This document shows positions 9,757-17,384 of a DNA stretch of 64,000 bases, in pieces (positions within the stretch are counted from its first letter, which is position 1; every line of letters begins with the position of its first letter). Source of the DNA: Rhodococcus sp. HM1 (GTDB lineage Bacteria > Actinomycetota > Actinomycetes > Mycobacteriales > Mycobacteriaceae). The position numbers and the translations under genes are program-made. The notes beneath the pieces are model-generated. The model saw nothing but the letters and a program-made list of their open reading frames with translations. It did no database searches and had not been told where the DNA came from. The stretch lies in the NCBI RefSeq assembly GCF_023218075.1, contig NZ_JALPTB010000035.1, positions 1 to 64,000 on the forward strand, in the 5' to 3' direction.

Positions 9757-10125
9757 TCAGCCGTCGATGACGTGCGGTTTGGGGGCTTCCAGGGCTTCGG
9801 TCGCGGCAATATCTGCGCGTCGACCGTCCCAGCGGCTCGGCTCGTCCTTCGAGCGCGGCGGCCTGTCGTTGGCGATGAGCACCGCGATCCACGGCAGCGG
9901 AATGGACACGCCGATGATCGCCATCGAGATCCACGGATTCTCGAACGCGCCGTAGGCCAGCGCCGCCAGAATCAGCGCCGGAATGCGAAAAGCCATGATG
10001 GTCATGTACTTGCGGACCCTTGCCCGGTGCTGGTCCTCGAGAGACGTGGCGGCCTCGGTGATCAGAATCGGGTTGTCGGGTGATCCACTCTCGTGGGATC
10101 CACCGAAACCTGGAGTTCTCGCCAT
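9757..10125 (-). CDS. DUF3099 membrane protein
   Basis: A 122-residue protein with the DUF3099 pattern: ILITEAATSLEDQHRARVRKYM, then two closely spaced membrane helices (about 43-60 and 66-85), and a charged tail starting NDRPPRSKDEP. Family function is unknown; it is conserved next to sigB in mycobacteria (Rv2709 position, from memory). It diverges from the DUF3039 gene across 58 bp. Confidence 0.85.
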   Translation of the reverse strand: MARTPGFGGSHESGSPDNPILITEAATSLEDQHRARVRKYMTIMAFRIPALILAALAYGAFENPWISMAIIGVSIPLPWIAVLIANDRPPRSKDEPSRWDGRRADIAATEALEAPKPHVIDG

Positions 10126-10183
10126 CCCTCTACTGTCCCACTCCGCCGTGTCGAATGCACACGCGGTGCGGCATCATGGAATC

Positions 10184-10420
10184 GTGAGCACCCAGATCAA
10201 GGAACGGCCCGACACCACCACCGACGAGTCGACCGGTGACGACACTCCCAAGTTCTTCCACTACGTGAAGAAGGACAAGATCGCCGAGAGCGCGGTCATG
10301 GGGACCCACGTCGTCGCCCTGTGCGGTGAAGTGTTCCCGGTCACGCGGTCGCCGAAGCCCGGTTCGCCGGTGTGCCCCGAGTGCAAGAAGGTCTACGACG
10401 GCCTTCGCAAGGGCGACTGA
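10184..10420 (+). CDS. DUF3039 small zinc-binding-type protein
   Basis: A 78-residue protein ending in a CPEC motif (SPVCPECKKVYDGLRKG) with another cysteine earlier (VALCGEVFPV), so it probably binds zinc through CxxC plus partners. Family DUF3039 is actinobacterial, with unknown function. The GTG at 10184 gives the standard VSTQ-type N-terminus; the upstream frame is not coding. Its last 28 bp overlap the converging YihY gene. Confidence 0.87.
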   Translation: MSTQIKERPDTTTDESTGDDTPKFFHYVKKDKIAESAVMGTHVVALCGEVFPVTRSPKPGSPVCPECKKVYDGLRKGD

Positions 10421-11769
10421 GGCAACGAAGAAGCGGTAGAGCCGGCCTGCGGAGTCCCGGCCCGGACGATCGGGTCGGGACTCGGTGCTTGCCCGGTGTC
10501 CTCCACCGGGTTCCCGAGCACGGGGGTCTCACGCGGTGGAGCGGGTTCGTGCGAGGGGGCCTGCGGTCCGGACGTGCCCGGCGGGAAGCCCTCCGGTGCG
10601 GTGTCGACCGGCCCTGAGGCCCTCGTCCGCAAGTCCTCCGACTGCACGTCCTCCGAACCGGTGCCCTCCGATCGCGCGTCCTCCGGCTTGCCGTCGATCG
10701 GGCACGAATCCGGAGTCCGGTCGCCCGGGCGGAGCAGATCCGACAGGCGCACCGGATTCGTGGTCAGCCGGCGGGTCAGGTTCGTCACCGGTCCGAGTTC
10801 CGGCGACGGCTGCTGCGCGGCCTGCTGCGCCAGCCACTCGCGCCACTGCTCGAGCCGGGTCGCCCGCGCCGGCCAGAACTCCTGCACGGTCGCGTTGAAC
10901 TCGGCGCCCAGCACGACCGCGAAGCCGAGGAAGAACGTGAACAGCAGGAAAGCGATGGGCGTGGCGAGCGCGCCGTAGGTGTAGCCGGTGCCGGCGATCC
11001 AGCTCAGATACCAGCGCAGGCCCTCGCTGGCGGCCAGGAAGAAGGCCCCGGCGACGAGGGCACCGCCGAGCAGCCGATGCCACGGCAACGTCTTGGGCAG
11101 CGCCACCTTGTACAGCGTGGTCAGACCGACCAGCAGCAGCAGGCCCACCGCCGGATAGTAGAACGTGTCGACGATCCGGGACCCGAGGTCGTACCAGGAC
11201 TCGGGCAGCGCCCGGCCGATCAGATTCGGCCCGAGAGCCACCAGCGGCAGTGTGAACACCGCGAGGATGAGAAACATCACGTAGAGGATCAGTGCGAAGA
11301 AGCGCTGCCACACCGGGTGCCGATGCTCCTGCTGACCGTGCGCCTCGACGATCGAATCGACGAACGTCGAGATCGCCGACGAGCCCGCCCACAGCGACAG
11401 CAGGAAGCCCAGGGACATCAATTCCGGGCGTCCCCGGACCAGCACATCGGTGGCGGTCGGGCTGATGATGCCGTCGACGACGTTCTCGCTGAAAATGGTC
11501 CGGCTGAAGGTGATGGTCTTGGACAGGATGATGTCGACGGTGTCCGGTCCGAACCATCCGCCCACGTAACCGAGGGTTCCGATCAGCCCGAGCACCAGCG
11601 GCGGCAGCGACAGCGTCTGCCAGAAGGCAGCGGTCGCCGCCTTGCTGAAGATCGAGTCGTCCCACGCCTTGGCGGCCGTTCGACCGATCACCCGAAGCGC
11701 GGCCTGCACCTGCCGCGGGACGCGTCGGTGAGCAGTCCGCGGTGTGGGGGATCCGGATGGCTCGCTCAT
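10393..11769 (-). CDS. YihY/BrkB-family inner membrane protein
   Basis: A 458-residue integral membrane protein. Residues about 30-330 form the YihY (formerly RNase BN) domain with about six hydrophobic helices, including the family signatures KAATAAFWQTLSLPPL and GYTYGALATPIAFLLFTFF near the last helices. The final about 125 residues are rich in Pro, Ser, Glu and Asp with repeated SED segments and look disordered. The family's role is unknown; the older ribonuclease assignment is no longer held. The start at 11769 (MSEPSGSP) was chosen over a far upstream frame. It corresponds in position to Rv2707. Confidence 0.87.
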   Translation of the reverse strand: MSEPSGSPTPRTAHRRVPRQVQAALRVIGRTAAKAWDDSIFSKAATAAFWQTLSLPPLVLGLIGTLGYVGGWFGPDTVDIILSKTITFSRTIFSENVVDGIISPTATDVLVRGRPELMSLGFLLSLWAGSSAISTFVDSIVEAHGQQEHRHPVWQRFFALILYVMFLILAVFTLPLVALGPNLIGRALPESWYDLGSRIVDTFYYPAVGLLLLVGLTTLYKVALPKTLPWHRLLGGALVAGAFFLAASEGLRWYLSWIAGTGYTYGALATPIAFLLFTFFLGFAVVLGAEFNATVQEFWPARATRLEQWREWLAQQAAQQPSPELGPVTNLTRRLTTNPVRLSDLLRPGDRTPDSCPIDGKPEDARSEGTGSEDVQSEDLRTRASGPVDTAPEGFPPGTSGPQAPSHEPAPPRETPVLGNPVEDTGQAPSPDPIVRAGTPQAGSTASSLPQSPLRRPS

Positions 11770-11987
11770 GTACTTCCAGCATTCCTGACGACGCGCAAGG
11801 ACGTGCATCCGCGGTCGATGTGTGCGCGTCGAATTCTGCCACGATCGGGCACGAAACCCCGGTCGCCGGGCGGTTCGTGGCGGGGAACGGCCGCCGGAGA
11901 CGATAGGCTGCCACACGGTCGGCGGAAGGTCGGGACGACGCAGCGGCAGCCGGCCGATCGTGAGCGGAGAAGGAGCACAAGCAACAG

Positions 11988-13712
11988 GTGAGCACCGAAA
12001 CCGTAGGCCCTGCCACGACTTCCGCCCCTGCAGGGCAGCTGCGCGCATGGCAGCGGCGAGCCCTGACCAAGTACCTGGCGACCGGACCGCGGGACTTCCT
12101 GGCCGTCGCAACGCCCGGTGCAGGCAAGACGACATTCGCGCTGCGCGTCGCCGCCGAGCTGCTGCGGGACCGCACCGTCGACCAGATCACCGTCGTCGCG
12201 CCCACCGAGCACCTCAAGCACCAGTGGGCGGCGTCGGCGGCACGCAGCGGCATCGCACTCGACTCGAACTTCACCAACTCGACCGGGCAGACATCGAGCG
12301 ACTACCAGGGTGTCGTGGTGACCTACGCGCAGGTGGCGTCGCACCCGTTCAAGCATCGCGTGCGCACCGAAGCGCGCCGGACGCTGGTCATCCTCGACGA
12401 GATTCATCACGGCGGCGACGCGAAGAGCTGGGGCGAGGGCATCCTCGAGGCCTTCGGTGACGCCACCCGGCGGCTCGCCCTGACGGGAACGCCCTTTCGC
12501 AGCGACGACAGCGCCATTCCGTTCGTGACGTACGAGCCGAACGACGAGGGGCTCATGCAGTCCAAGGCGGACCACTCGTACGGATACGCGGACGCGCTCG
12601 CCGACGGCGTCGTCCGGCCGGTCGTGTTCCTCGCCTACTCGGGTGAGGCGCGGTGGCGCACGAGCGCGGGGGAGGAGTTCACCGCGCGTCTCGGGGAGCC
12701 GCTCAGCGCCGAGCAGACGGCGCGGGCGTGGCGCACCGCGCTCGATCCGGCCGGTGACTGGATCCCTGCGGTCCTCGCCGCCGCCAACACGCGGCTCGAG
12801 CAGCTGCGCGCGGGTGGGATGCCCGACGCCGGTGGCCTGGTCATCGCGACCGATCAGACGGTGGCGCGCGCCTACGCGAAGATCCTCGAACAACTCACCG
12901 GCGAGATGCCGGCCGTCGTGCTGTCCGACGACCCGACCGCCTCCGATCGCATCTCCCGGTTCAGCGACGGGGACCAGCGGTGGATGGTCGCGGTGCGAAT
13001 GGTGTCCGAAGGCGTCGACGTGCCGCGGCTCGCGGTCGGGGTGTATGCGACGAGCGCGTCGACGCCGCTGTTCTTCGCCCAGGCCATCGGCCGGTTCGTG
13101 CGGTCCCGGCGCAAGGGCGAGACAGCCAGCGTGTTCCTGCCGTCGGTGCCGGTGCTCCTCGACCTGGCGGCCCAGCTCGAGGCCCAGCGCGACCACGTGC
13201 TCGGCAAGCCGCACCGGGAGAAGGAAGGTTTCGACGACGAACTGCTCGCCGACGCGAACCGCCGCAAGGACGAACCGGGCGAGGAGGAGAAGGCCTTCAC
13301 CTCCCTCGGCGCGGACGCCGAACTCGACCAGGTCATCTACGACGGTTCCTCGTTCGGAACGGCCACGTTCGCCGGCAGCGACGAAGAAGCCGACTATCTC
13401 GGGCTTCCGGGACTGCTCGACGCCGACCAGATGCGCGCGCTGCTGCGCCAGCGCCAGGAGGAGCAGCTCGGCAAGCCGCGGAAGGTGGCACCCGAACCGC
13501 CGCCGCAGGTCGTCGAGCGGGTCACCACCGCCGACACCCTCGCCCAGCTGCGCCGGGATCTGAACTCGCTCGTGGCGGTCGTGCATCATCGCACCCGGAA
13601 ACCGCACGGGGTCATCCACGGGGAACTACGCCGCCAGTGCGGTGGCCCGCCGACCGCACTGGCGACGGCGGAACAGTTGCGCGACCGCATTGCAGTGCTG
13701 CGCAGCTGGTGA
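11988..13712 (+). CDS. DEAH-box (superfamily 2) helicase
   Basis: A 574-residue ATP-dependent helicase. Motif I is VATPGAGKTTFAL (about 41-50), motif II LDEIHHGGDAKSWGEG (about 136-150, DEIH), motif III ALTGTPFRSDD, and motifs V-VI MVSEGVDVPRL and AQAIGRFVRSRRKGE near residues 342-380. The C-terminal about 150 residues are charged and actinobacteria specific. Its cellular substrate is unknown; the core resembles the UvrB/RecG-like SF2 nucleic acid translocases. The start is GTG. It ends before a strong hairpin. Confidence 0.9.
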   Translation: MSTETVGPATTSAPAGQLRAWQRRALTKYLATGPRDFLAVATPGAGKTTFALRVAAELLRDRTVDQITVVAPTEHLKHQWAASAARSGIALDSNFTNSTGQTSSDYQGVVVTYAQVASHPFKHRVRTEARRTLVILDEIHHGGDAKSWGEGILEAFGDATRRLALTGTPFRSDDSAIPFVTYEPNDEGLMQSKADHSYGYADALADGVVRPVVFLAYSGEARWRTSAGEEFTARLGEPLSAEQTARAWRTALDPAGDWIPAVLAAANTRLEQLRAGGMPDAGGLVIATDQTVARAYAKILEQLTGEMPAVVLSDDPTASDRISRFSDGDQRWMVAVRMVSEGVDVPRLAVGVYATSASTPLFFAQAIGRFVRSRRKGETASVFLPSVPVLLDLAAQLEAQRDHVLGKPHREKEGFDDELLADANRRKDEPGEEEKAFTSLGADAELDQVIYDGSSFGTATFAGSDEEADYLGLPGLLDADQMRALLRQRQEEQLGKPRKVAPEPPPQVVERVTTADTLAQLRRDLNSLVAVVHHRTRKPHGVIHGELRRQCGGPPTALATAEQLRDRIAVLRSW

Positions 13713-13740
13713 CAGCTCCCGGCCGCCACCCTGTGAACGA

Positions 13741-13774
13741 CGAAGCGGGCGCCCAGGTGTGGGCGCCCGCTTCG
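13741..13774. terminator. Bidirectional hairpin between helicase and DUF7455 genes
   Basis: Perfect 15-bp GC-rich inverted repeat (13741-13755 with 13760-13774) with a 4-base loop, between two converging genes. Confidence 0.8.
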
Positions 13775-13810
13775 GGGGTCGGGTCCGAGCCTGCGGCTCC
13801 GGACGGCGGA

Positions 13811-14011
13811 TCAGACGGTTGCGGTGGCGTCGTCCTCGGTGACGATCGTGGCACCCATCTCGCGGAGGCGGTCGGTGTGTTCCTTGGCGTGGTGTCCGCA
13901 GAACAACAGCTCACCACCGGTGGCCAGAACGGCGCGGACGCGAGCGGCGGCACTGCACCGGTCGCACCGGTCTGCAGCGGTCAACTTCGGGCTGGTCAAG
14001 GTACCGGGCAT
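13811..14011 (-). CDS. DUF7455 small cysteine-rich protein
   Basis: A 66-residue protein with the conserved actinobacterial pattern LTAADRCDRCSAAARVRAVL followed by LLFCGHHAKEH, giving CxxC plus CGHH as probable zinc ligands. Function is unknown. The ATG at 14011 has a strong GGAGGAGTC just upstream, which settles the start; the much longer open frame extending to 14734 is not used. Confidence 0.85.
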   Translation of the reverse strand: MPGTLTSPKLTAADRCDRCSAAARVRAVLATGGELLFCGHHAKEHTDRLREMGATIVTEDDATATV

Positions 14012-14230
14012 GACTCCTCCAAACTGGCCACCACTGAGTCGGTCGCCTGGGGTCTGGTCCGCCGCGCCGGGGTGGCGCGGTAGATCTACTCTGTCAGACG
14101 ATGCGCGTTCATGTGTTGTTCCCCTGGGCGCACGATGGTGGCGCGTTTCACGTGAGCGGCTGCAAAAGCCCAGGACGTGGACATATATGCCGAGTGTTTG
14201 TTCGCTCACAGCGCAGCGGAAGGAGTGCCG

Positions 14231-14575
14231 GTGACCGGGAATCTGCTGCACATCTGCAGCCGGGACGAGTGGTTTGCCGCGCAGCAGGACGGGGTCGTGG
14301 CCCCGGATTCGCTGGAGTCGGTGGGCTTCGTGCATCTGTCCACACCGGAGCAGGTGCACCTGCCGGCGAACCGGTTGTTCTCCGGGCGCCGCGACCTGGT
14401 CCTGCTCCACGTCGCACCGGAACGGCTGTCCGATCCGGTTCGGTACGAGCCCGGTGTGCCCGGGGATCCCGAATCGATGCGCTTTCCGCATCTGTACGGT
14501 CCGCTGCCGGTCGGAGCGGTCGTGGACGTGACCCCGTACGAGCCGGGTGAGGACGGGCGATTCGCGGCCCTGTGA
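14231..14575 (+). CDS. DUF952 domain-containing protein
   Basis: A 114-residue protein of the DUF952 family, recognisable from LLHICSRDEWFAAQ, the FVHLSTPEQVHLPANRLF block and the closing RFPHLYGPLPVGAVVDVTPY. Biochemical role is unknown. The GTG at 14231 is preceded by AGGAG at 14221-14225. It stands alone between the DUF7455 gene and the antiporter pair. Confidence 0.85.
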   Translation: MTGNLLHICSRDEWFAAQQDGVVAPDSLESVGFVHLSTPEQVHLPANRLFSGRRDLVLLHVAPERLSDPVRYEPGVPGDPESMRFPHLYGPLPVGAVVDVTPYEPGEDGRFAAL

Positions 14576-14673
14576 GCCGCGCCGTCCCCGAAACCGCTCG
14601 CGCGGAACGCTCGATCCGGGGCAGAGGTGAGCCCTGACTGCGAGCTGTCGCGGGGCAGTCCTACTCTTGCGGA

Positions 14674-15156
14674 ATGAACGTCGACGTGACGCCGCTACCA
14701 GGCATTGGAGTACGCAAGGATTTCGAGCTGGCATCGGGACGCCGGATCGGAGTCATCACCCACCGGGACGGCCATTCCGACCTGATCATCTCCAAGGCCG
14801 ACGACCCGGACGCATGCGCCGCCTCCCTTCCGATGACCGTCGAGGAGGCGGCGACGCTGAGCAACCTGCTCGGCGCACCGCAACTCGTCGCCCAGCTCGA
14901 AGAGGACCACCGGGACCTGCCGGGGATCATCACCCGCCAGCTCCACGTCCACGAAGGCTCGCGTTTCGACGGCGCGGTCCTGGGCGACACCGCGTTGCGC
15001 ACCCGGACCGGCGTCTCGGTCGTCGCGGTGATGCGCGCGGGACAGGTCACGCCCTCCCCGAAACCGGACTTCATCCTCACCGGAGGTGACATCCTCGTCG
15101 CAGTGGGCACCGCGGACGGCCTCGACGCCGCGGCCAAGATCCTGCGGAACGGCTGA
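14674..15156 (+). CDS. Cation:proton antiporter regulatory subunit (KhtT-like, TrkA-C domain)
   Basis: A 160-residue cytoplasmic protein. The N-terminal half (MNVDVTPLPGIGVRKDFELASGRRIGVI) is typical of KhtT-type subunits. The C-terminal half is a TrkA-C/RCK_C ligand-binding domain with TGVSVVAVMRAGQVTPSPKPDFILTGGDILVAVG, split here only for description. Bacillus KhtT gates the KhtU antiporter in response to nucleotides or pH. It precedes the transporter by 9 bp in one operon. TACTCT at 14662-14667 ends 6 bases before the ATG, suggesting a leaderless or very short-leader transcript. Confidence 0.88.
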   Translation: MNVDVTPLPGIGVRKDFELASGRRIGVITHRDGHSDLIISKADDPDACAASLPMTVEEAATLSNLLGAPQLVAQLEEDHRDLPGIITRQLHVHEGSRFDGAVLGDTALRTRTGVSVVAVMRAGQVTPSPKPDFILTGGDILVAVGTADGLDAAAKILRNG

Positions 15157-15165
15157 CCCGCACGT

Positions 15166-16374
15166 ATGAATTCGACAACCCTCGCACTCATCGAACTGGG
15201 TGCGGTCTTCTTCGCGCTCGGGGTCCTGGGGCGTGTCGCAGCCAGGTTCGGCATGTCGCCGATCCCGTTCTATCTCATCGGTGGCCTGTGCTTCGGCAAC
15301 GGCGGGTTCATCCAGCTCGGCGACATCAGCGAGTTCAGCCACCTCGCCAGCGAGATCGGCGTGGTGCTGCTGTTGCTGCTGCTGGGGCTCGAATACACCG
15401 CCAACGAACTGGTCACGGGACTTCGCCGGTCGCGTACGGCCGGAATCATCGATCTCGTCCTCAACGCGACCCCGGGCGCAGTCCTCGCGCTCATGCTCGG
15501 ACTCGGTCCGATCGGCGCGTTCGTGCTCGCCGGCGTCACCTACATCTCCTCGTCCGGCATCATCGCGAAGGTCCTCGACGACCTCGGCCGGCTCGGTAAC
15601 CGGGAAACCCCGATCGTGCTGTCCATCCTCGTCTTCGAGGATCTCGCCATGGCCGTGTACCTGCCGATCCTCACCGCGATCCTGGCCGGGGTGAGTCTGC
15701 TCGGCGGACTCGAAGCCGTCGCGATCTCGCTCGGGCTGGTCACCGTCGTGCTGGTCCTGGTGCTGAAGTACGGCCGCTACGTCTCGCTCGTTCTCGACAG
15801 TCCGGACCGGGAAACCCTGCTGCTGAAACTGCTCGGCGCGGCGCTGCTCGTCGCGGGTATCGCCTCGGCGCTGCAGGTTTCGGCCGCAGTGGGTGCGTTC
15901 CTGCTGGGTATCGCCATCTCCGGGTCGACGGCGCACAACGCGTCGCGGGTGCTCGAGCCGTTGCGTGATCTGTTCGCCGCGATCTTCTTCGTGTTCTTCG
16001 GCCTCAACACCGACCCGACGGCGATTCCGCCGGTCCTCGGGTGGGCGGTGCTGCTGGCCGTCGTCACGTCGCTGACGAAGCTCGCGACCGGGTGGATCGC
16101 CGCACGGCAGCACAGCATCGCTGTCATGGGCCGTGCCCGCGCGGGTGCCGCGCTCATCGCCCGCGGTGAGTTCTCCATCGTGATCGCGGGACTGGGCGTC
16201 GCGTCCGGTCACGTCGACAACAAACTCGCGGCGATCGCGTCCGCCTACGTGATGATCACCGCGGTGCTCGGCCCGGTCGCGGCCCGCGTCGTCGAACCCG
16301 TGATGCGCGCCGTGGCGAGCCGCCGATCCGGGCAGCCGGCCCAAACGCCCGGTCCCGAGCCGGATCTTCTCTGA
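15166..16374 (+). CDS. Cation:proton antiporter (CPA2 family, KhtU-like)
   Basis: A 402-residue integral membrane protein with about 12 hydrophobic segments. It exchanges monovalent cations, most likely K+, for protons and is paired with the KhtT-like subunit just upstream. Family landmarks are IPFYLIGGLCFGNGG, LLLLGLEYTANELV, the SSSGIIAKVLDDLGRLGNRETP block and VFEDLAMAVYLPI, followed by AAVGAFLLGIAISGS. It has no C-terminal RCK domain, which explains the need for the separate subunit. It ends 12 bp before the strong hairpin that originally separated it from sigA. Confidence 0.9.
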   Translation: MNSTTLALIELGAVFFALGVLGRVAARFGMSPIPFYLIGGLCFGNGGFIQLGDISEFSHLASEIGVVLLLLLLGLEYTANELVTGLRRSRTAGIIDLVLNATPGAVLALMLGLGPIGAFVLAGVTYISSSGIIAKVLDDLGRLGNRETPIVLSILVFEDLAMAVYLPILTAILAGVSLLGGLEAVAISLGLVTVVLVLVLKYGRYVSLVLDSPDRETLLLKLLGAALLVAGIASALQVSAAVGAFLLGIAISGSTAHNASRVLEPLRDLFAAIFFVFFGLNTDPTAIPPVLGWAVLLAVVTSLTKLATGWIAARQHSIAVMGRARAGAALIARGEFSIVIAGLGVASGHVDNKLAAIASAYVMITAVLGPVAARVVEPVMRAVASRRSGQPAQTPGPEPDLL

Positions 16375-16386
16375 CCACCTCCGAAC

Positions 16387-16422
16387 GCAGTCAGGGCCAC
16401 CCGGAAGGGTGGCCCTGACTGC
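16387..16422. terminator. Strong hairpin, ancestral sigA/antiporter terminator
   Basis: Perfect 16-bp inverted repeat (16387-16402 with 16407-16422) with a GGAA loop. It directly follows the antiporter gene. On the other strand it lies 18 bp past the displaced sigA stop codon (16440-16442). Before integration of the element it would have terminated sigA and the antiporter from both sides; now it is 8.7 kb from sigA. Confidence 0.85.
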
Positions 16423-16439
16423 ATTCCGAGATGGGTGCT

Positions 16440-16459
16440 CTAGTCGAGGTAGTCGCGCA
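16440..16459 (-). other. attL: displaced original 3' end of sigA
   Basis: Read on the minus strand, 16459-16440 spells TGCGCGACTACCTCGACTAG, which in the sigA frame is RDYLD followed by TAG, the exact C-terminus of the intact SigA. The core TAGTCGCGCA (16450-16459, plus strand) recurs at 25193-25202. Over 19 bp (16441-16459 against 25184-25202), 16 positions match; the three differences are two synonymous third positions and the change of stop codon. This is the pre-integration end of sigA pushed 8.7 kb away. Confidence 0.9.
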
Positions 16460-16486
16460 CTAGGAACAACTAAGCGGTGTGCTTGA

Positions 16487-16502
16487 CCTGCATCGATGCA
16501 GG
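16487..16502. promoter_or_regulatory. Perfect 16-bp palindrome just inside attL
   Basis: CCTGCATCGATGCAGG is a fully symmetric 16-mer, 28 bp inside the att core and about 120 bp upstream of the plus-strand 88-aa ORF. Candidate binding site for an element repressor or a recombination accessory factor; no direct evidence which. Confidence 0.4.
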
Positions 16503-16619
16503 ATGACGAGGAGCGTCCCGCTCTGAATATCGTTGACTGATACCGGGCGGATATGAGGCGGCCCCGTTCGGTGCTCGCAACACCGCCCGGGGCCTGGGAA
16601 CACAACGGAGGTACCCGTC

Positions 16620-16886
16620 ATGAACCGTTACGCGACTCTATCCCCCGACGCCTACGTGGTGTCGTTCCTCTCCCATGACCGACGCCACGAGCTGGGCGTG
16701 ACCGAAACTCACTCCGCCGCCCTCGTCCGTGCCGAACTCCACGCCGCCGCGATGGCGGAGCACTACGGCACGTTGACCACCGTCGCGTGGGAGGACGGAT
16801 TCCACGCCTGCTACGAGAACGGTCACCACGCCCTCTACCGCGTCGTCCTCGTCGGCGGCGGGATGGACGACTCCGCCACCGCGTAG
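16620..16886 (+). CDS. Hypothetical protein, 88 aa, element plus-strand gene
   Basis: The ATG at 16620 has a good GGAGG at 16607-16611. The 88-residue product is soluble, with many His and Ala (LRHE-like HDRRHELG, AAAMAEHYG, HACYENGHHALYRVVLVGGG). I do not recognise a family. It is the only gene of the element on the plus strand and lies beside attL, a position where excision or accessory genes are often found, but nothing in the sequence identifies it as an excisionase. Confidence 0.65.
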   Translation: MNRYATLSPDAYVVSFLSHDRRHELGVTETHSAALVRAELHAAAMAEHYGTLTTVAWEDGFHACYENGHHALYRVVLVGGGMDDSATA

Positions 16887-17279
16887 ACGGCCCGCCCCGT
16901 CGTCCATGGGCCTTGTGGTCCGTGGGCGGCGGAGTGAGCCGCCTCCGCGTGTTCGCTCGTCGCTACTCCACCGGGTCCGACGTAAACCGACCGGTCGCCA
17001 GTACGCATAGTCCCTACCGCTGGCAGTAGGGCACCAGAACCACGCGGGTGCACACGCTGGTCCTGGTCCGGCACCGCCACACGTCCCCCTGGGCGTGGGG
17101 CTATCGGTGCTGGCCCGACACGGTGAGGGGCTAGGTCCGTGGGTCGCATGGCGGGACAGCCCGCAGGGCTAGGGGGACCAAGCAAAGGCGCCCGTCCGCC
17201 CGGAGGGCGGCCCTTGTGGTCAAGGGGAGCGCGGCGGAGCCGCTCCGTTGGTCTGCTCCACCGCCCCACGAGACACGAG

Positions 17280-17318
17280 GAGAGGCCCCGTCCGGTAACC
17301 ATCCGGACGGGGCCTCTC
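17280..17318 (-). terminator. Strong hairpin downstream of capsid gene
   Basis: Perfect 16-bp inverted repeat (17280-17295 with 17303-17318) with a 7-base loop, about 70 bp past the capsid stop on the minus strand. Confidence 0.75.
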
Positions 17319-17350
17319 GTGTGCGGTCCCGGAGTGACAGGGGACCGCGA

Positions 17351-17377
17351 CTCCAGGCGGGGACCAAACGCCTGGAG
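17351..17377 (-). terminator. Hairpin immediately after capsid stop
   Basis: 9-bp perfect arms CTCCAGGCG/CGCCTGGAG (17351-17359, 17369-17377) 7 bp beyond the capsid stop codon. With the hairpin at 17280 it forms a double stop for capsid transcription. Confidence 0.55.
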
Positions 17378-17384
17378 GTCTGGG

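Larger units (their letters stand above)
16887..17384. other. 498-bp gene-free stretch of the element with several hairpins
   Basis: No convincing ORF. It holds two related segments (about 16909-16950 and 17209-17250), both with CCTTGTGGTC followed by GGCGGAG and GCCGC, so an imperfect repeat 300 bp apart. Hairpins occur at 17012-17031 (CCCTAC/GTAGGG), 17196-17210 (CCGCCC/GGGCGG) and at the terminators listed separately. It could hold a packaging site or a structured RNA; nothing decides this. Confidence 0.4.

Noticed and set aside
16440-16459. Fragment of sigA as a pseudogene
   Set aside because: Only six codons are present and they match the att site of the element; it is the displaced gene end, not a decayed second copy.
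14695-16605. Long minus-strand frame opposite the antiporter pair, ending near attL
   Set aside because: The product is repetitive Asp/Arg/Glu/Gln-rich sequence typical of antisense shadows; the plus-strand transporter is clear.
17100-17270. Possible tRNA or other known RNA in the gene-free part of the element
   Set aside because: Hairpins are present, but no cloverleaf, anticodon arm or CCA-adjacent acceptor stem could be drawn.
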